Below are positions 15,044 through 23,500 of a DNA stretch of 40,348 nucleotides, piece by piece. Positions within the stretch are counted from its first letter, which is position 1. Every line of letters begins with the position of its first letter. Below the pieces are notes generated by a model, which was not told the DNA's origin, ran no database searches, and saw only the letters and a program-made list of their open reading frames with translations. The translations under genes were made by a program, and so were the position numbers. The DNA comes from Duganella phyllosphaerae (GTDB taxonomy: Bacteria > Pseudomonadota > Gammaproteobacteria > Burkholderiales > Burkholderiaceae_D): assembly GCF_001758785.1 (NCBI RefSeq), contig NZ_LROM01000043.1, forward strand, positions 1-40,348, in the 5' to 3' direction.

Positions 15044-15994
15044 ATGTCCTTAGATAGCCGCGCCGCCTCCCCGTCTTCCCATCTGCACGAGCACCGCAGC
15101 GATGACGCCAAGTACAAGCACGTCAGCGTGCAGCGCAGCCAGAAAGTGCTGGCCTGGGCGCTGCTGCTTACGCTGAGCTTTGCGGTGGTGGAAGCGGTGA
15201 CCGGTTTCATGGCCAATTCGCTGGCGCTGATCTCGGACGCGGGCCACATGGTGACCGACGCTGCCGCGCTGGGCCTGGCGCTGCTGGCGCAAATCATTTC
15301 CAAGCGACCACCGTCGGCGCGACACTCGTTCGGCTTTGGCCGCGCCGAGGCGCTGGCGGCATTCGTCAACAGCCTGGTGCTGCTGGTCCTGGTGGGCTGG
15401 ATCATGTTCGAGGCGGCGCAGCGCTTTTCCAAACCTGAAGAAGTGCACGGCTCCACCGTGTTCATCGTCGCCGGCATCGGCCTGGTGATCAACCTGCTGC
15501 TGGCGTGGATGCTCTCGCGCGGCGACAGCAATATGAACACGCGCGCGGCACTGGTCAACGTGATGGGCGACCTGCTCGGTTCGGTGGCGGCGCTGGTCTC
15601 GGGCGCAGTCATCTATTACACGGGCTGGATGCAGGTCGATCCGCTGCTGTCGCTGTTCGTCGCGTTACTGATACTGCGCTCGACCATCGGCGTGCTGCGC
15701 GAGTCGTACCACTTCCTGATGGGCGGCGTGCCCGAACCGATCGACTACCTGGCCGTGGGCGCTGACCTCGAACAGATCGACGGCGTGTGCTCGGTGCACG
15801 ACCTGCACGTGTGGGACATGTCGCCGGGCGAGCCGGCACTGATCGGCCACGTGGAGATCGTCGAGTTGCAGCGCTGGCCTGCGATCCTGCAGGCGATCAA
15901 GGCGATGCTGCTCGAGAAGCACGGGATCGACCATATTACCTTGCAGGCGGAGGTGGCGCAGGGGCCGTGGCTGGGGTCTGGGCGCCAGCCATGA
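15044..15994 (+). CDS. cation diffusion facilitator (CzcD/ZitB-like metal exporter)
   Basis: Inner-membrane metal-ion/proton antiporter of 316 residues with six predicted membrane helices and a cytoplasmic C-terminal domain (about 225-316, VHDLHVWDMSPGEPALIGHVEI). The His-rich N-terminus (HLHEHR) is typical of zinc exporters. In TM2 the metal-site pair is present as His68 and Asp72 (DAGHMVTD). In TM5 the pair reads Asn172 and Asp176 (VNVMGDLLGS); CzcD/ZitB proteins usually have His at the first position, so ion preference may differ. Its TGA overlaps the next gene's start (ATGA), which suggests coupled translation with a secreted protein of unknown function. Confidence 0.92.
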   Translation: MSLDSRAASPSSHLHEHRSDDAKYKHVSVQRSQKVLAWALLLTLSFAVVEAVTGFMANSLALISDAGHMVTDAAALGLALLAQIISKRPPSARHSFGFGRAEALAAFVNSLVLLVLVGWIMFEAAQRFSKPEEVHGSTVFIVAGIGLVINLLLAWMLSRGDSNMNTRAALVNVMGDLLGSVAALVSGAVIYYTGWMQVDPLLSLFVALLILRSTIGVLRESYHFLMGGVPEPIDYLAVGADLEQIDGVCSVHDLHVWDMSPGEPALIGHVEIVELQRWPAILQAIKAMLLEKHGIDHITLQAEVAQGPWLGSGRQP

Positions 15995-17160
15995 TGCGGC
16001 TGCTGCTGGCGGCGTGCCTGGTATTTGCCATGGGCAGTGCCTCGGCCTGCTCCTGCGAGTTTGGCGAAGATGCCGGCTTTATCCACGCCAGCCTCGGGCG
16101 CTTGCCGGCCAATGCGCGCGGCGCCTTGTTCCAGCTGCCGCCCACAGCCGGTGCAACGCTGGACCCGGCGTCGTTTACCATCGTCTCCGACCGGCATAAG
16201 TCGCCGCTCAAGGTGCTGATCACCTGGCCCGAGCTCGGTATCTCGCAGCCGGGTTATTTGTCCAAGCGTATGTTGGCGCGGGTGGGGCCGGCAGGCGGCT
16301 TCCGCCCAGGAGCGCGCTACACGATCAGCTATAGCGGCAAGGCGGACTTCTGGCGCTTTCCCACGCGCACGTCGTTCACCATCGATGCCGCTGCGCTCGA
16401 GGTGGGGCCTTATCGACTGATTGCGGCAGGCGCGCCGCTGCGCCGACTGCTGCAATCGGATGAAAACGGCGGCGGGTGCTACAGCCAGCAAGCCGCTGTC
16501 GTTGCCGAGTTCGACTATCGACTTCCCGAGCACTACGCGCCTTACCGCAGCGCCATGATTTACGTATCCGAAACCGGTCACGCCAACGGCACGGCCAGCC
16601 TGGTCGCCTACTCGCCATCGCAGTGCCAACCGTGGGCGCTGCACACCAACACCGATCGCGGCGGACGCGACCTGGTCCACACCAGTTGCGAACAACCGGG
16701 ACCGCCAGTAACTGTGCGCGGCCGCGCCGGACTGCTCGAAGTGGAAGACCGCCTGCAAGTGACCAACGACTTGCAAATCGATTTCAGCCGGGCTGCGGCC
16801 GGCGCATGCACGGCCACGGCCATGCTGAACGATACTGTCGCCCGCGCCGACACCGCGCGCATCAAGCAACTGGTCTGCGAAGCGGCCCGTGAGCCGTTCC
16901 GCGAGGACAGCTCGCAGCGCGTATCGTTGCCGACCGTGGCCACGCTGCTCACGCTGTTGCGCATGCGCGGCCAGTTGGAGCAAGAGTGTATCGACATGCT
17001 CTCCTACAAGTGGCGCGCCGAACTGCAATATGCGTCCGGTCCATTGCTGGGAACGGCGCTGCGCGTGGCCGACAACGCCCGCACGAACCTGCTCTACATC
17101 ATCGGCAACCTGGTCGACGCCGTATCGCCGGCCACCCCTCCTTCCTCCACCAAGAACTAG
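15991..17160 (+). CDS. secreted Cys-containing protein, unknown function
   Basis: I do not recognise the family. The ATG at 15991 overlaps the CDF stop as ATGA; a second ATG follows immediately. The 389-residue product starts with a clear signal peptide (MMRLLLAACLVFAMGSASA) and probable cleavage just before CSCEF. The mature part contains several cysteines and a beta-rich N-terminal half. The segment PPTAGATLDPASFTIVS and the later RYTISYSGKADFWRFP suggest an immunoglobulin-like or copper-resistance-like fold, but this is only an impression. The C-terminal third is helical. Because it is coupled to a metal exporter, a periplasmic role in metal handling is possible but unproven. The lipobox consensus is not met. 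Confidence 0.75.
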   Translation: MMRLLLAACLVFAMGSASACSCEFGEDAGFIHASLGRLPANARGALFQLPPTAGATLDPASFTIVSDRHKSPLKVLITWPELGISQPGYLSKRMLARVGPAGGFRPGARYTISYSGKADFWRFPTRTSFTIDAAALEVGPYRLIAAGAPLRRLLQSDENGGGCYSQQAAVVAEFDYRLPEHYAPYRSAMIYVSETGHANGTASLVAYSPSQCQPWALHTNTDRGGRDLVHTSCEQPGPPVTVRGRAGLLEVEDRLQVTNDLQIDFSRAAAGACTATAMLNDTVARADTARIKQLVCEAAREPFREDSSQRVSLPTVATLLTLLRMRGQLEQECIDMLSYKWRAELQYASGPLLGTALRVADNARTNLLYIIGNLVDAVSPATPPSSTKN

Positions 17161-17164
17161 CACC

Positions 17165-17809
17165 ATGCACAACTTCGAAAAACGCCGCGACCGCTATGAA
17201 CTGTTTGCGTCGTTTGAAAAACCCCTGGTCAACCTCAGCTTCGAGCTGCCAATGCCGGACTTCCGGCCCTACTGCAAGGCCAACGGCCTGCCGCCGTTCC
17301 ATTTCTTCCTGTTTTGCGTGCTCAATGCCATCAAGGGCATCGACAACTTCATGTACCGCGTGCTCGATGGCGAGGTGATCAAGCTCGACGACTTTGCCGC
17401 GTCGTACACGGTGATCAACCATAACAACGATCTCAACATCACCAAGTTCGAGATGAGCGACGATTTGCCGACCTTTATCGCGCGCAGCCTGGCGGCGAAA
17501 AAGATCGCCGAAGCACGCACCGAGCTGGCCAACATGGGTCCGTTGATGACGCCGCTCGAGCAAAAGCAGAACGTCCACATCACCTGCATGCCGTGGTTCA
17601 AGCTCACCTCGGTCGAGCACCCGATTTACCGCCACGCCGACTACGATATTCCCTCGCTGGCCTGGGGCCGCTTTGGCGACGCCCAGGCCGACGGCATGAT
17701 GATGGTGCCGTTTTCGGTGCAGGCGCATCACGGTTTTGTCGATGGCTACCACGTGCATTTGCTGGCGCAATCGATCGCGGCGCGGGCGCGGGACCTGATG
17801 GGACAGTGA
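17165..17809 (+). CDS. type A chloramphenicol acetyltransferase-family protein
   Basis: Cytoplasmic acetyl-CoA-dependent O-acetyltransferase family, 214 residues, the usual length of CatA proteins. The N-terminal RRDRYELFASFEKPLVNLSFEL and the middle PFHFFLFCVLNAIKGIDNFMYRV follow the family. The catalytic motif HHGFVDGYHV supplies His189 and the structural Asp193 (HHxxxDG). Classical CAT enzymes have HHAVCDGFHV. It is four bases downstream of the secreted-protein gene and seems chromosomal, with no mobile-element context. True chloramphenicol activity is uncertain; many such chromosomal homologues have other or unknown acceptors. Confidence 0.85.
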   Translation: MHNFEKRRDRYELFASFEKPLVNLSFELPMPDFRPYCKANGLPPFHFFLFCVLNAIKGIDNFMYRVLDGEVIKLDDFAASYTVINHNNDLNITKFEMSDDLPTFIARSLAAKKIAEARTELANMGPLMTPLEQKQNVHITCMPWFKLTSVEHPIYRHADYDIPSLAWGRFGDAQADGMMMVPFSVQAHHGFVDGYHVHLLAQSIAARARDLMGQ

Positions 17810-17824
17810 GGGCGGCGATCCGCG

Positions 17825-18706
17825 CTATGAAGATACCGGCAGCTCAGACAGAAACAGCCGGGCGGCGCGCGCGGTCTCGCCAGTGCGCATCGCCCGCGAG
17901 GGCGCCAGGCCAAACTCGCGCCATGCTGGCGGCTGCAGCGGCAGCGCGCGCACGCCGCGCGTGCTGGCCGGCAGAGCTGACTCGGGAATGATCGACACGC
18001 CCATGCCTTCGCGCACCAGCACCGCCGCGCTGCCAAGGTCGCCCACCGTTACGCGCACGTCGCTCAAGACCAGGCCTGCCTGGGCGGCGAGGCTGGCGCC
18101 ATGCACGTGGCAACCGCCCGTGGCCAGCACGAAAGGCTGATCTGCCAGTTCATGTAGGGTTATCCCCGCCTCGCAAGAGCGCCGAGCCAGGCGGTGGGTA
18201 GAAGGCACGACAGCGAGCCAGGCATCGAGACCTATCACGGCCACCTGGCGGTCCGGCGCCGGATTGATCACCACGCCGAGATCGACCGTGTCGTCCTCCA
18301 GCCACTGTTCGACTTCGTGATCGGTGCCTTCCAAGATGATCACTTCGATTGCCGGATGACGGCGCCGGAAGGCGGTCACCAGCGGTAACAGCACGGTGGC
18401 CATCACAGATGGAAAGCTGGCTATACGTAACCGGCTTGCGGGTATACCGCGTTCGGCGTCGGCCATGACGCGGATGGCATCGAACTCGGCCAACATGGCC
18501 TGTGCCCGTTGCAGCACGCGCTCGCCGAATCCGGTCGGAGCGACATCGCGCCGGTCGCGCACGAACATCTTGGCGCCAAGCGCCTGCTCCATTTGGGCAA
18601 TGGCCTGGCTGGCCCCCGATTGCGTCATGCCGAGCACGCTGGCCGCACGCGAGATGTTGCGGGTCTCGGCTACCTTCAAAAGCAGGCGCCAATGGGTCAG
18701 ATTCAT
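17825..18706 (-). CDS. LysR-family transcriptional regulator
   Basis: LysR-type regulator of 293 residues. The N-terminal HTH (about 1-60) reads LLLKVAETRNISRAASVLGMTQSGASQAIAQMEQALGAKMFVRD. The substrate-binding domain (about 88-290) includes RLRIASFPSVMATVLLPLVTAFRRRHPAIEVIILEG. It is divergent from the glutathione transferase gene 98 bases away, the usual layout for a LysR regulator and its target. ATG at 18706 is used; ATG at 18709 directly precedes it. ATTACTAAT (18714-18722) in the divergent region is a short palindrome close to its start. The inducer is unknown. Confidence 0.92.
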   Translation of the reverse strand: MNLTHWRLLLKVAETRNISRAASVLGMTQSGASQAIAQMEQALGAKMFVRDRRDVAPTGFGERVLQRAQAMLAEFDAIRVMADAERGIPASRLRIASFPSVMATVLLPLVTAFRRRHPAIEVIILEGTDHEVEQWLEDDTVDLGVVINPAPDRQVAVIGLDAWLAVVPSTHRLARRSCEAGITLHELADQPFVLATGGCHVHGASLAAQAGLVLSDVRVTVGDLGSAAVLVREGMGVSIIPESALPASTRGVRALPLQPPAWREFGLAPSRAMRTGETARAARLFLSELPVSS

Positions 18707-18804
18707 CATCAGAATTACTAATACCAAAACACTGAAGCATTAATTTTACATCCATGCGGTGTGGGCCTAAAGTGGGTGCCCTCAACTTTTGTCACCGGAT
18801 ACCA

Positions 18805-19404
18805 ATGAAACTGTATTTTGCACCCAGCACCTGCTCGCTCGCTCCCGCCATCATCCTGCATGAACTCGGTTTGCCGCACGAGATGATCCGTGTTGACAAC
18901 GCCACCAAGCGCACCGCCGATGGACGTGACTTCCTGGCCATCAACCCAAAAGGCTATGTGGCGGCGCTGGAACTCGACAACGGCTCCGTTCTGACCGAGG
19001 GCCCCGTGATCGTGCAATACCTGGCCGACTTGCGGCCCGATGCCGGCCTGGCGCCCCCGACGGGCAGTTGGGAACGGTTGCGGCTGCAGGAATGGCTCAA
19101 CTTCATTTCCAGCGAACTCCATGCCGGGGTGACCCCACTATTCAACAAGACCTTACCGGCCGCCGTACGCGCACACTTCCGGGCGCGCGTGGAAGTGCGG
19201 ATGACGGTGGTGGAGTCCGCCTTGCAGCGCCAGCAGCATCTCACCGGCGCAACCTTCAGCGTGGCCGATGTCTTCCTGTACACGGTGCTGCAATGGTTCG
19301 CTTGGTTCGACATCCCGCTGGCGGCCTGGCCGGCGGTCGAGGCATGGTACAAGCGTGTAGCTGTCCGACCGGCAGTGCAAGTGGCGCACCTCCAACACGG
19401 ATAA
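18805..19404 (+). CDS. beta-class glutathione S-transferase
   Basis: Glutathione transferase of 199 residues. The thioredoxin-fold N-terminus MKLYFAPSTCSLAPAIILHELGLPHE carries Cys10, the mark of bacterial beta-class enzymes. The cis-Pro loop region (INPKGYVAALELDNG) and ESL-type glutathione site are represented by LTEGPVIVQYLAD. The all-helical C-terminal domain contains GATFSVADVFLYTVLQW. The ATG at 18805 follows CGGA and removes 17 unconserved residues of a longer frame. The divergent LysR gene probably regulates it. The electrophilic substrate is unknown. Confidence 0.92.
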   Translation: MKLYFAPSTCSLAPAIILHELGLPHEMIRVDNATKRTADGRDFLAINPKGYVAALELDNGSVLTEGPVIVQYLADLRPDAGLAPPTGSWERLRLQEWLNFISSELHAGVTPLFNKTLPAAVRAHFRARVEVRMTVVESALQRQQHLTGATFSVADVFLYTVLQWFAWFDIPLAAWPAVEAWYKRVAVRPAVQVAHLQHG

Positions 19405-19507
19405 ATTACGCACCAAATAATTCTTCATTGCAAATGATTACACTTCGATACATAACGGGCCGGCTTGAACGTTAAGATGAAACCATATTTATCCCTATGG
19501 AGGTGTC

Positions 19508-20809
19508 GTGCGTAGATTGTCGATGGTGGTGGCGCTGTGGGGGGTGTGCTCCTGCGGCGCGGTCGAAGCCGCGCCCGCCGGGCCCTTACCGCCGCGCCTG
19601 GTCGCTGCCGAGCGCAGCGGCCAGCTGATCTTCCTGCTGCCCGAAACCCATGCGGGCGTGCGCAGCCAGTACGACCGCTATTTCAAGACCGTGATCGAAC
19701 CCGCCTTCGTCGCGTCCAGCCTGTTGTTGAGCGAACGCTCGTCGCCGGTCCAGGCCGAGACCAGCCTGCGCTACCAGGCCTGCCCCGACCAACAGCCGGA
19801 CGAAGCGCAGGTGGACCCCGCGCTCAACAAGGCGCTGCCCGAACTGCTGCCAGCGTCGTACTGGGGCGTGTTCCCGCCATCGGCGCCGGTGACCGGCTTC
19901 AGCCGCTTCATGCGCTTCAACCTGGTATTCGAAGACGCCTACTTCAACCCGACCGGACGATATGCGCCACCGTGGCAGCCGAAGCCAGCGTCGGTGTTGC
20001 CAGCCAGGGTGACGGTCGGCTACGCGACCCGCCTGATGCTAGACGACCCTCGTCCGTTCGCTTCGGTCGATACGCCGGCCAGCAGCTTCCAGGCGTATTG
20101 TTCGCTGGCGCCGGTGCAGCGCACCGCGCTGGCCCGGGCCGCATTGCAAATGCGGCTACGCCAGGCCGGCCATGCGCCGCCGCTCGAACAACTGGACAAG
20201 CCTGAAAATGCCGCAGCGCTCGAACGCCGTGAACTGGAAGAGAATGCTGCCAGGATGGACGCCAGCTACTGGCAATGGGTGCAGCGCATCGGGATGGCGG
20301 TGGAAACCAGCAACGCCGCAGCGGACTATCCGGCAATGGACCAGAACCAGCTGGACATCGAACGCTATCTGGTGGTCGCCCGCAACCGCCAGTGGCTGTC
20401 ACGCCTGCCGCAGATGACAGCCGGCCAGCGCTTGCCGTTCATGGTGCTGGGCGCCGCCCACCTGCCGGACTCGGCGGCCGGACCAGGTTTGCTGCGGCTG
20501 CTGCGCGAGGATGGCTACCGGTTGAGCATGGTACGCAACCATGCGCAACTGGCCGCCCTGTTGCACCGCCTGCCGGCGCCGATCACCAAGGCGTCGCCAC
20601 CGGCCGACCAGCCCTGGCAACGCACCGTACTCGAGGGCCAGTGCATAGCCTTACCGCATGACCAACTATGCGCCTGGGCTGGCGGTGGCACGCTGGTGAA
20701 CCTGGTCGACACCGGCACCGCGCACCAGCAGATCACGGTCTGCACAACCCACGACAGCGCCTGGGGTCCACGCCACAACTGCGCCACCACCAGCGTACCC
20801 CGCCAATAA
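19508..20809 (+). CDS. TraB/GumN-family protein with signal peptide
   Basis: Exported protein of 433 residues starting at a GTG preceded by GGAGGT. The N-terminal 22 residues look like a signal peptide (MRRLSMVVALWGVCSCGAVEA). The body matches the TraB/PrgY/GumN pattern: RSGQLIFLLPETHAGV near the start (the His-containing first motif), the helical middle, YLVVARNRQWLSRLPQM and PFMVLGAAHLPD-GLLRLLREDGYRL at the end. In this family the conserved Glu and His residues are thought to form a metalloprotease-like site. A C-terminal extension of about 80 residues holds four cysteines (ECQC-like spacing absent). Function is unknown. It converges on relA with 13 bases between stops and no terminator. 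Confidence 0.75.
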   Translation: MRRLSMVVALWGVCSCGAVEAAPAGPLPPRLVAAERSGQLIFLLPETHAGVRSQYDRYFKTVIEPAFVASSLLLSERSSPVQAETSLRYQACPDQQPDEAQVDPALNKALPELLPASYWGVFPPSAPVTGFSRFMRFNLVFEDAYFNPTGRYAPPWQPKPASVLPARVTVGYATRLMLDDPRPFASVDTPASSFQAYCSLAPVQRTALARAALQMRLRQAGHAPPLEQLDKPENAAALERRELEENAARMDASYWQWVQRIGMAVETSNAAADYPAMDQNQLDIERYLVVARNRQWLSRLPQMTAGQRLPFMVLGAAHLPDSAAGPGLLRLLREDGYRLSMVRNHAQLAALLHRLPAPITKASPPADQPWQRTVLEGQCIALPHDQLCAWAGGGTLVNLVDTGTAHQQITVCTTHDSAWGPRHNCATTSVPRQ

Positions 20810-20822
20810 GCTTCGTGGCACA

Positions 20823-23093
20823 TCAGCTGCGCCGAGCTTCCTGGACGCCGGCCACTTCGCCGATGGCGTTCAGCGCTTTTTGCAGTTGGGCCGTGGCGCC
20901 GATTTCGGCGGTGAAGGTCATGCGCGCGAAGCCCTTGGTACTTTGCGTGTTGACGCCGATGACGTTGATTTTCTCGCGCGAAAATACTTCCGAAATATCG
21001 CGCAGCAGCCCCTGGCGGTCGTTGGCCAGCACGAAGATGTCCACCGGGTAGACTGTGTCCGTGACGGCGCGGCCCCACTCGGTAACGATCACCCGTTCCG
21101 GCGCCTTGGTGCGCATCTCGGCGAAATTCTTGCAGGTGGCGCGGTGAATCGAAACACCCTTGCCGCGCGTGACAAAGCCGACGATGCCGTCCGGCGGCGC
21201 CGGCTTGCAGCACTTGGCCAGTTGCGTCATCAGGCCCTCGGTACCCACCACCAGCACGCCCGACTTGGCGCCCTGCTCCGTGCTCGAGGCCCGGCTCTTG
21301 CCCAGGAAAACCTCGTCCACCGGCTCGGCCGGCTCGCCGCTGTCGTTGAGCGCGTGTTCGATCTGGCGCAGACTGAATTCGTCCTTGCCCACCGACAGGA
21401 ATAAATCATCGACCTTGGCAAAGCCCAGCTTGTTGGCCAGGGCTTCCAGGTTGACCGCCGTCTTGCCTTCGCGCTGCAAGGTTTTTTCCACCATCGAGCG
21501 GCCGTGCGACAGGGTTTCCTGCATGTCGATCGCGTGGAACCAGGCGCGGATTTTCGAGCGCGTGCGGGTGGCCACCGTGTACTCGTCGCTGAGCCAGTCG
21601 CGCGACGGCCCGGCCGTGCCCGGTGCGCCCTTGGCGGTGATCACCTCGCAGGTCTGGCCGTTCTTCAGTTGCGTATTCAGTGGCACCATGATGCCGTCGA
21701 CGCGCGCACCCCGGCAGCGGTGGCCCACGTCGCTGTGCAGGTAATAGGCAAAATCGATTGGCGTGGCGCCGACCGGCAGCTCGATCACGCGTGCCTGCGG
21801 CGTGAGCACGAAGATGCGGTCGTCCAGCGCGGCCGACTTGAGCTTTTCCACCCACTCGCGCTGCTGGTCCTCCTCGCCCACCACCGATTCGGCCACGTCG
21901 GTTTTCCACGCCAGCAGCTGGCGCAACCAGGCGATCTTTTCCTCGTACTTCTGGCCGACCGAGTTGGCGCCGCCTTCCTTATAACGCCAGTGCGCAGCCA
22001 CGCCGTACTCGGCAAAGCTGTGCATTTCCTGGGTACGGATCTGCACTTCCAGCGGCCGGCCGTCTTCTGCCGTCACCACCGTGTGCAGCGACTGGTAGCC
22101 ATTCGGCTTCGGCCGCGAAATATAGTCGTCGAACTCTTTCGGGATCGGGGTCCAGATATTGTGGACCACGCCCAGCACCGTGTAGCAGGTCTTCACATCG
22201 GCCACGATCACGCGGAAGGCGCGCACATCGTACAGGTCGGTAAAGTCGAGCTCCTTGCCCTTCATCTTGCTCCAGATCGAGTAGATGTGCTTGGGACGGC
22301 CGAACACTTCAGCCTCGATGCCGGCTGCCGCCATTTCGGACTGCAGGCGGGCAATCGCGTTGGTGACAAAGCCTTCGCGCATCATGCGCTTTTCTTCGAG
22401 CATCTTGGCGATGCGCTTGTAGGTGTCGGGCTCGATGAAGCGGAACGACAGGTCTTCCAATTCCCACTTCAGTTGCCAGATCCCGAGCCGGTTGGCCAGC
22501 GGCGCATACAGGTCCAGCGTCTCGCGGCCGTACGCGCAGGTCATGTCGTTGCACAGCTTGATGTCGGCAAAATAGCGCAAGGTGGTCACGCACGAGGCCA
22601 GCCGCACCAGCACCACGCGCATGTCGGAGGCCATGGCCAGCAGCATCTTGCGCAGCGTTTCCACTTGCGCCACCGCCTGCTGGGCAGCGTTGCGTCCGCG
22701 CGCCGGACCGCCGCTGGCAGATGGGGCCGGGGCCTGGCTTTGTGTCAGTTCGCGCAGGCGTATCAGCTGGCGCACCCCGGCCACCAGGTCGCCCACTTCG
22801 GTGCCGAAACGCGGCTCGATCAGCGGCGCTTGGGCCGGATCGAGCAAGGTCAGTTCGAACACCAGCCCGGCGATACGGGTTTCCACGTCGCTGCGCATAT
22901 AGGCCAGCGTGGCGGCCACGCCGGTGGCAAACTCGATGGCCGGCTGGCCGCTGGTGGTCACGCGGTCGGCGTAAGCCACGCCGGCAAAGTCGAGCGCGGC
23001 CTGCATGCGGCTACTGTCGTCGAGTGACAGGCCCGACAACAAAGGATCTGTGGTGGCGGACGTGGTGCCAGCCAGCGCGGTGGTTGAAACCAT
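20823..23093 (-). CDS. relA: (p)ppGpp synthetase RelA
   Basis: Ribosome-associated stringent-response synthetase, 756 residues. The N-terminal HD hydrolase domain lacks the HD pair, as in RelA. The synthetase domain (about 240-350) includes TDLYDVRAFRVIVADVKTCYTVLG, EFDD (the RelA-type ExDD motif, versus RxKD in SpoT), and YISRPKPNGYQSLHT. A TGS domain (about 420-480; RIFVLTPQARVIELPVGATPIDFAYYLH), a helical and zinc-finger region with AKCCKPAPPD, and a C-terminal ACT domain (DIFVLANDRQGLLRDISEVF) follow. AGGAG precedes the ATG. It is seven bases downstream of ridA and probably co-transcribed with it. Confidence 0.96.
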   Translation of the reverse strand: MVSTTALAGTTSATTDPLLSGLSLDDSSRMQAALDFAGVAYADRVTTSGQPAIEFATGVAATLAYMRSDVETRIAGLVFELTLLDPAQAPLIEPRFGTEVGDLVAGVRQLIRLRELTQSQAPAPSASGGPARGRNAAQQAVAQVETLRKMLLAMASDMRVVLVRLASCVTTLRYFADIKLCNDMTCAYGRETLDLYAPLANRLGIWQLKWELEDLSFRFIEPDTYKRIAKMLEEKRMMREGFVTNAIARLQSEMAAAGIEAEVFGRPKHIYSIWSKMKGKELDFTDLYDVRAFRVIVADVKTCYTVLGVVHNIWTPIPKEFDDYISRPKPNGYQSLHTVVTAEDGRPLEVQIRTQEMHSFAEYGVAAHWRYKEGGANSVGQKYEEKIAWLRQLLAWKTDVAESVVGEEDQQREWVEKLKSAALDDRIFVLTPQARVIELPVGATPIDFAYYLHSDVGHRCRGARVDGIMVPLNTQLKNGQTCEVITAKGAPGTAGPSRDWLSDEYTVATRTRSKIRAWFHAIDMQETLSHGRSMVEKTLQREGKTAVNLEALANKLGFAKVDDLFLSVGKDEFSLRQIEHALNDSGEPAEPVDEVFLGKSRASSTEQGAKSGVLVVGTEGLMTQLAKCCKPAPPDGIVGFVTRGKGVSIHRATCKNFAEMRTKAPERVIVTEWGRAVTDTVYPVDIFVLANDRQGLLRDISEVFSREKINVIGVNTQSTKGFARMTFTAEIGATAQLQKALNAIGEVAGVQEARRS

Positions 23094-23100
23094 GATGCTC

Positions 23101-23451
23101 CTAACGCTGGGCGGCGACGACGACGATTTCGATGCGCCAATCGGGATTGGCCAGCTTCGCTTGCACGGTGGCGCGCGGCGGGGTATGGGCGCCCGGTACC
23201 CAGGCGTCGTACTCCTGGTTCATGCCGTCGAAGTCGGCCAGGTCGGCCAGGTAGATCTGGCAGCTGAGGATGCAGGTCTTGTCGCTGCCGCACTCGGCCA
23301 GCAGGCGGTCGATATGGGCCAGCACTTCGCGGGTCTGGCCGGCAATGTCGAGGGTGGTGTCGTCGGGCACCTGGCCAGCCAGATAAACGGTGTTGTTGTG
23401 GATGGCGGCTTCAGACAGGCGGGCGCCCACGTGCAATCGTGTAATTTCCAT
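23101..23451 (-). CDS. RidA-family enamine/imine deaminase
   Basis: RidA/YjgF-family protein of 116 residues, slightly shorter than E. coli RidA. The conserved Arg is present as R93 in PPRATVQAKL and the Glu as E108 in WRIEIVVVAAQR, both needed for deamination of reactive enamines from PLP enzymes. The internal stretch TVYLAGQVPDDTTLDIAGQTREVLAHID is typical of the family. AGGAAA precedes the ATG. Its stop is seven bases from relA, so stress metabolism and (p)ppGpp synthesis are physically linked here. Confidence 0.9.
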   Translation of the reverse strand: MEITRLHVGARLSEAAIHNNTVYLAGQVPDDTTLDIAGQTREVLAHIDRLLAECGSDKTCILSCQIYLADLADFDGMNQEYDAWVPGAHTPPRATVQAKLANPDWRIEIVVVAAQR

Positions 23452-23500
23452 GGTGGTTTCCTAAAAATTATTATTATCGGATTATTTACTTAGTTTTTTA

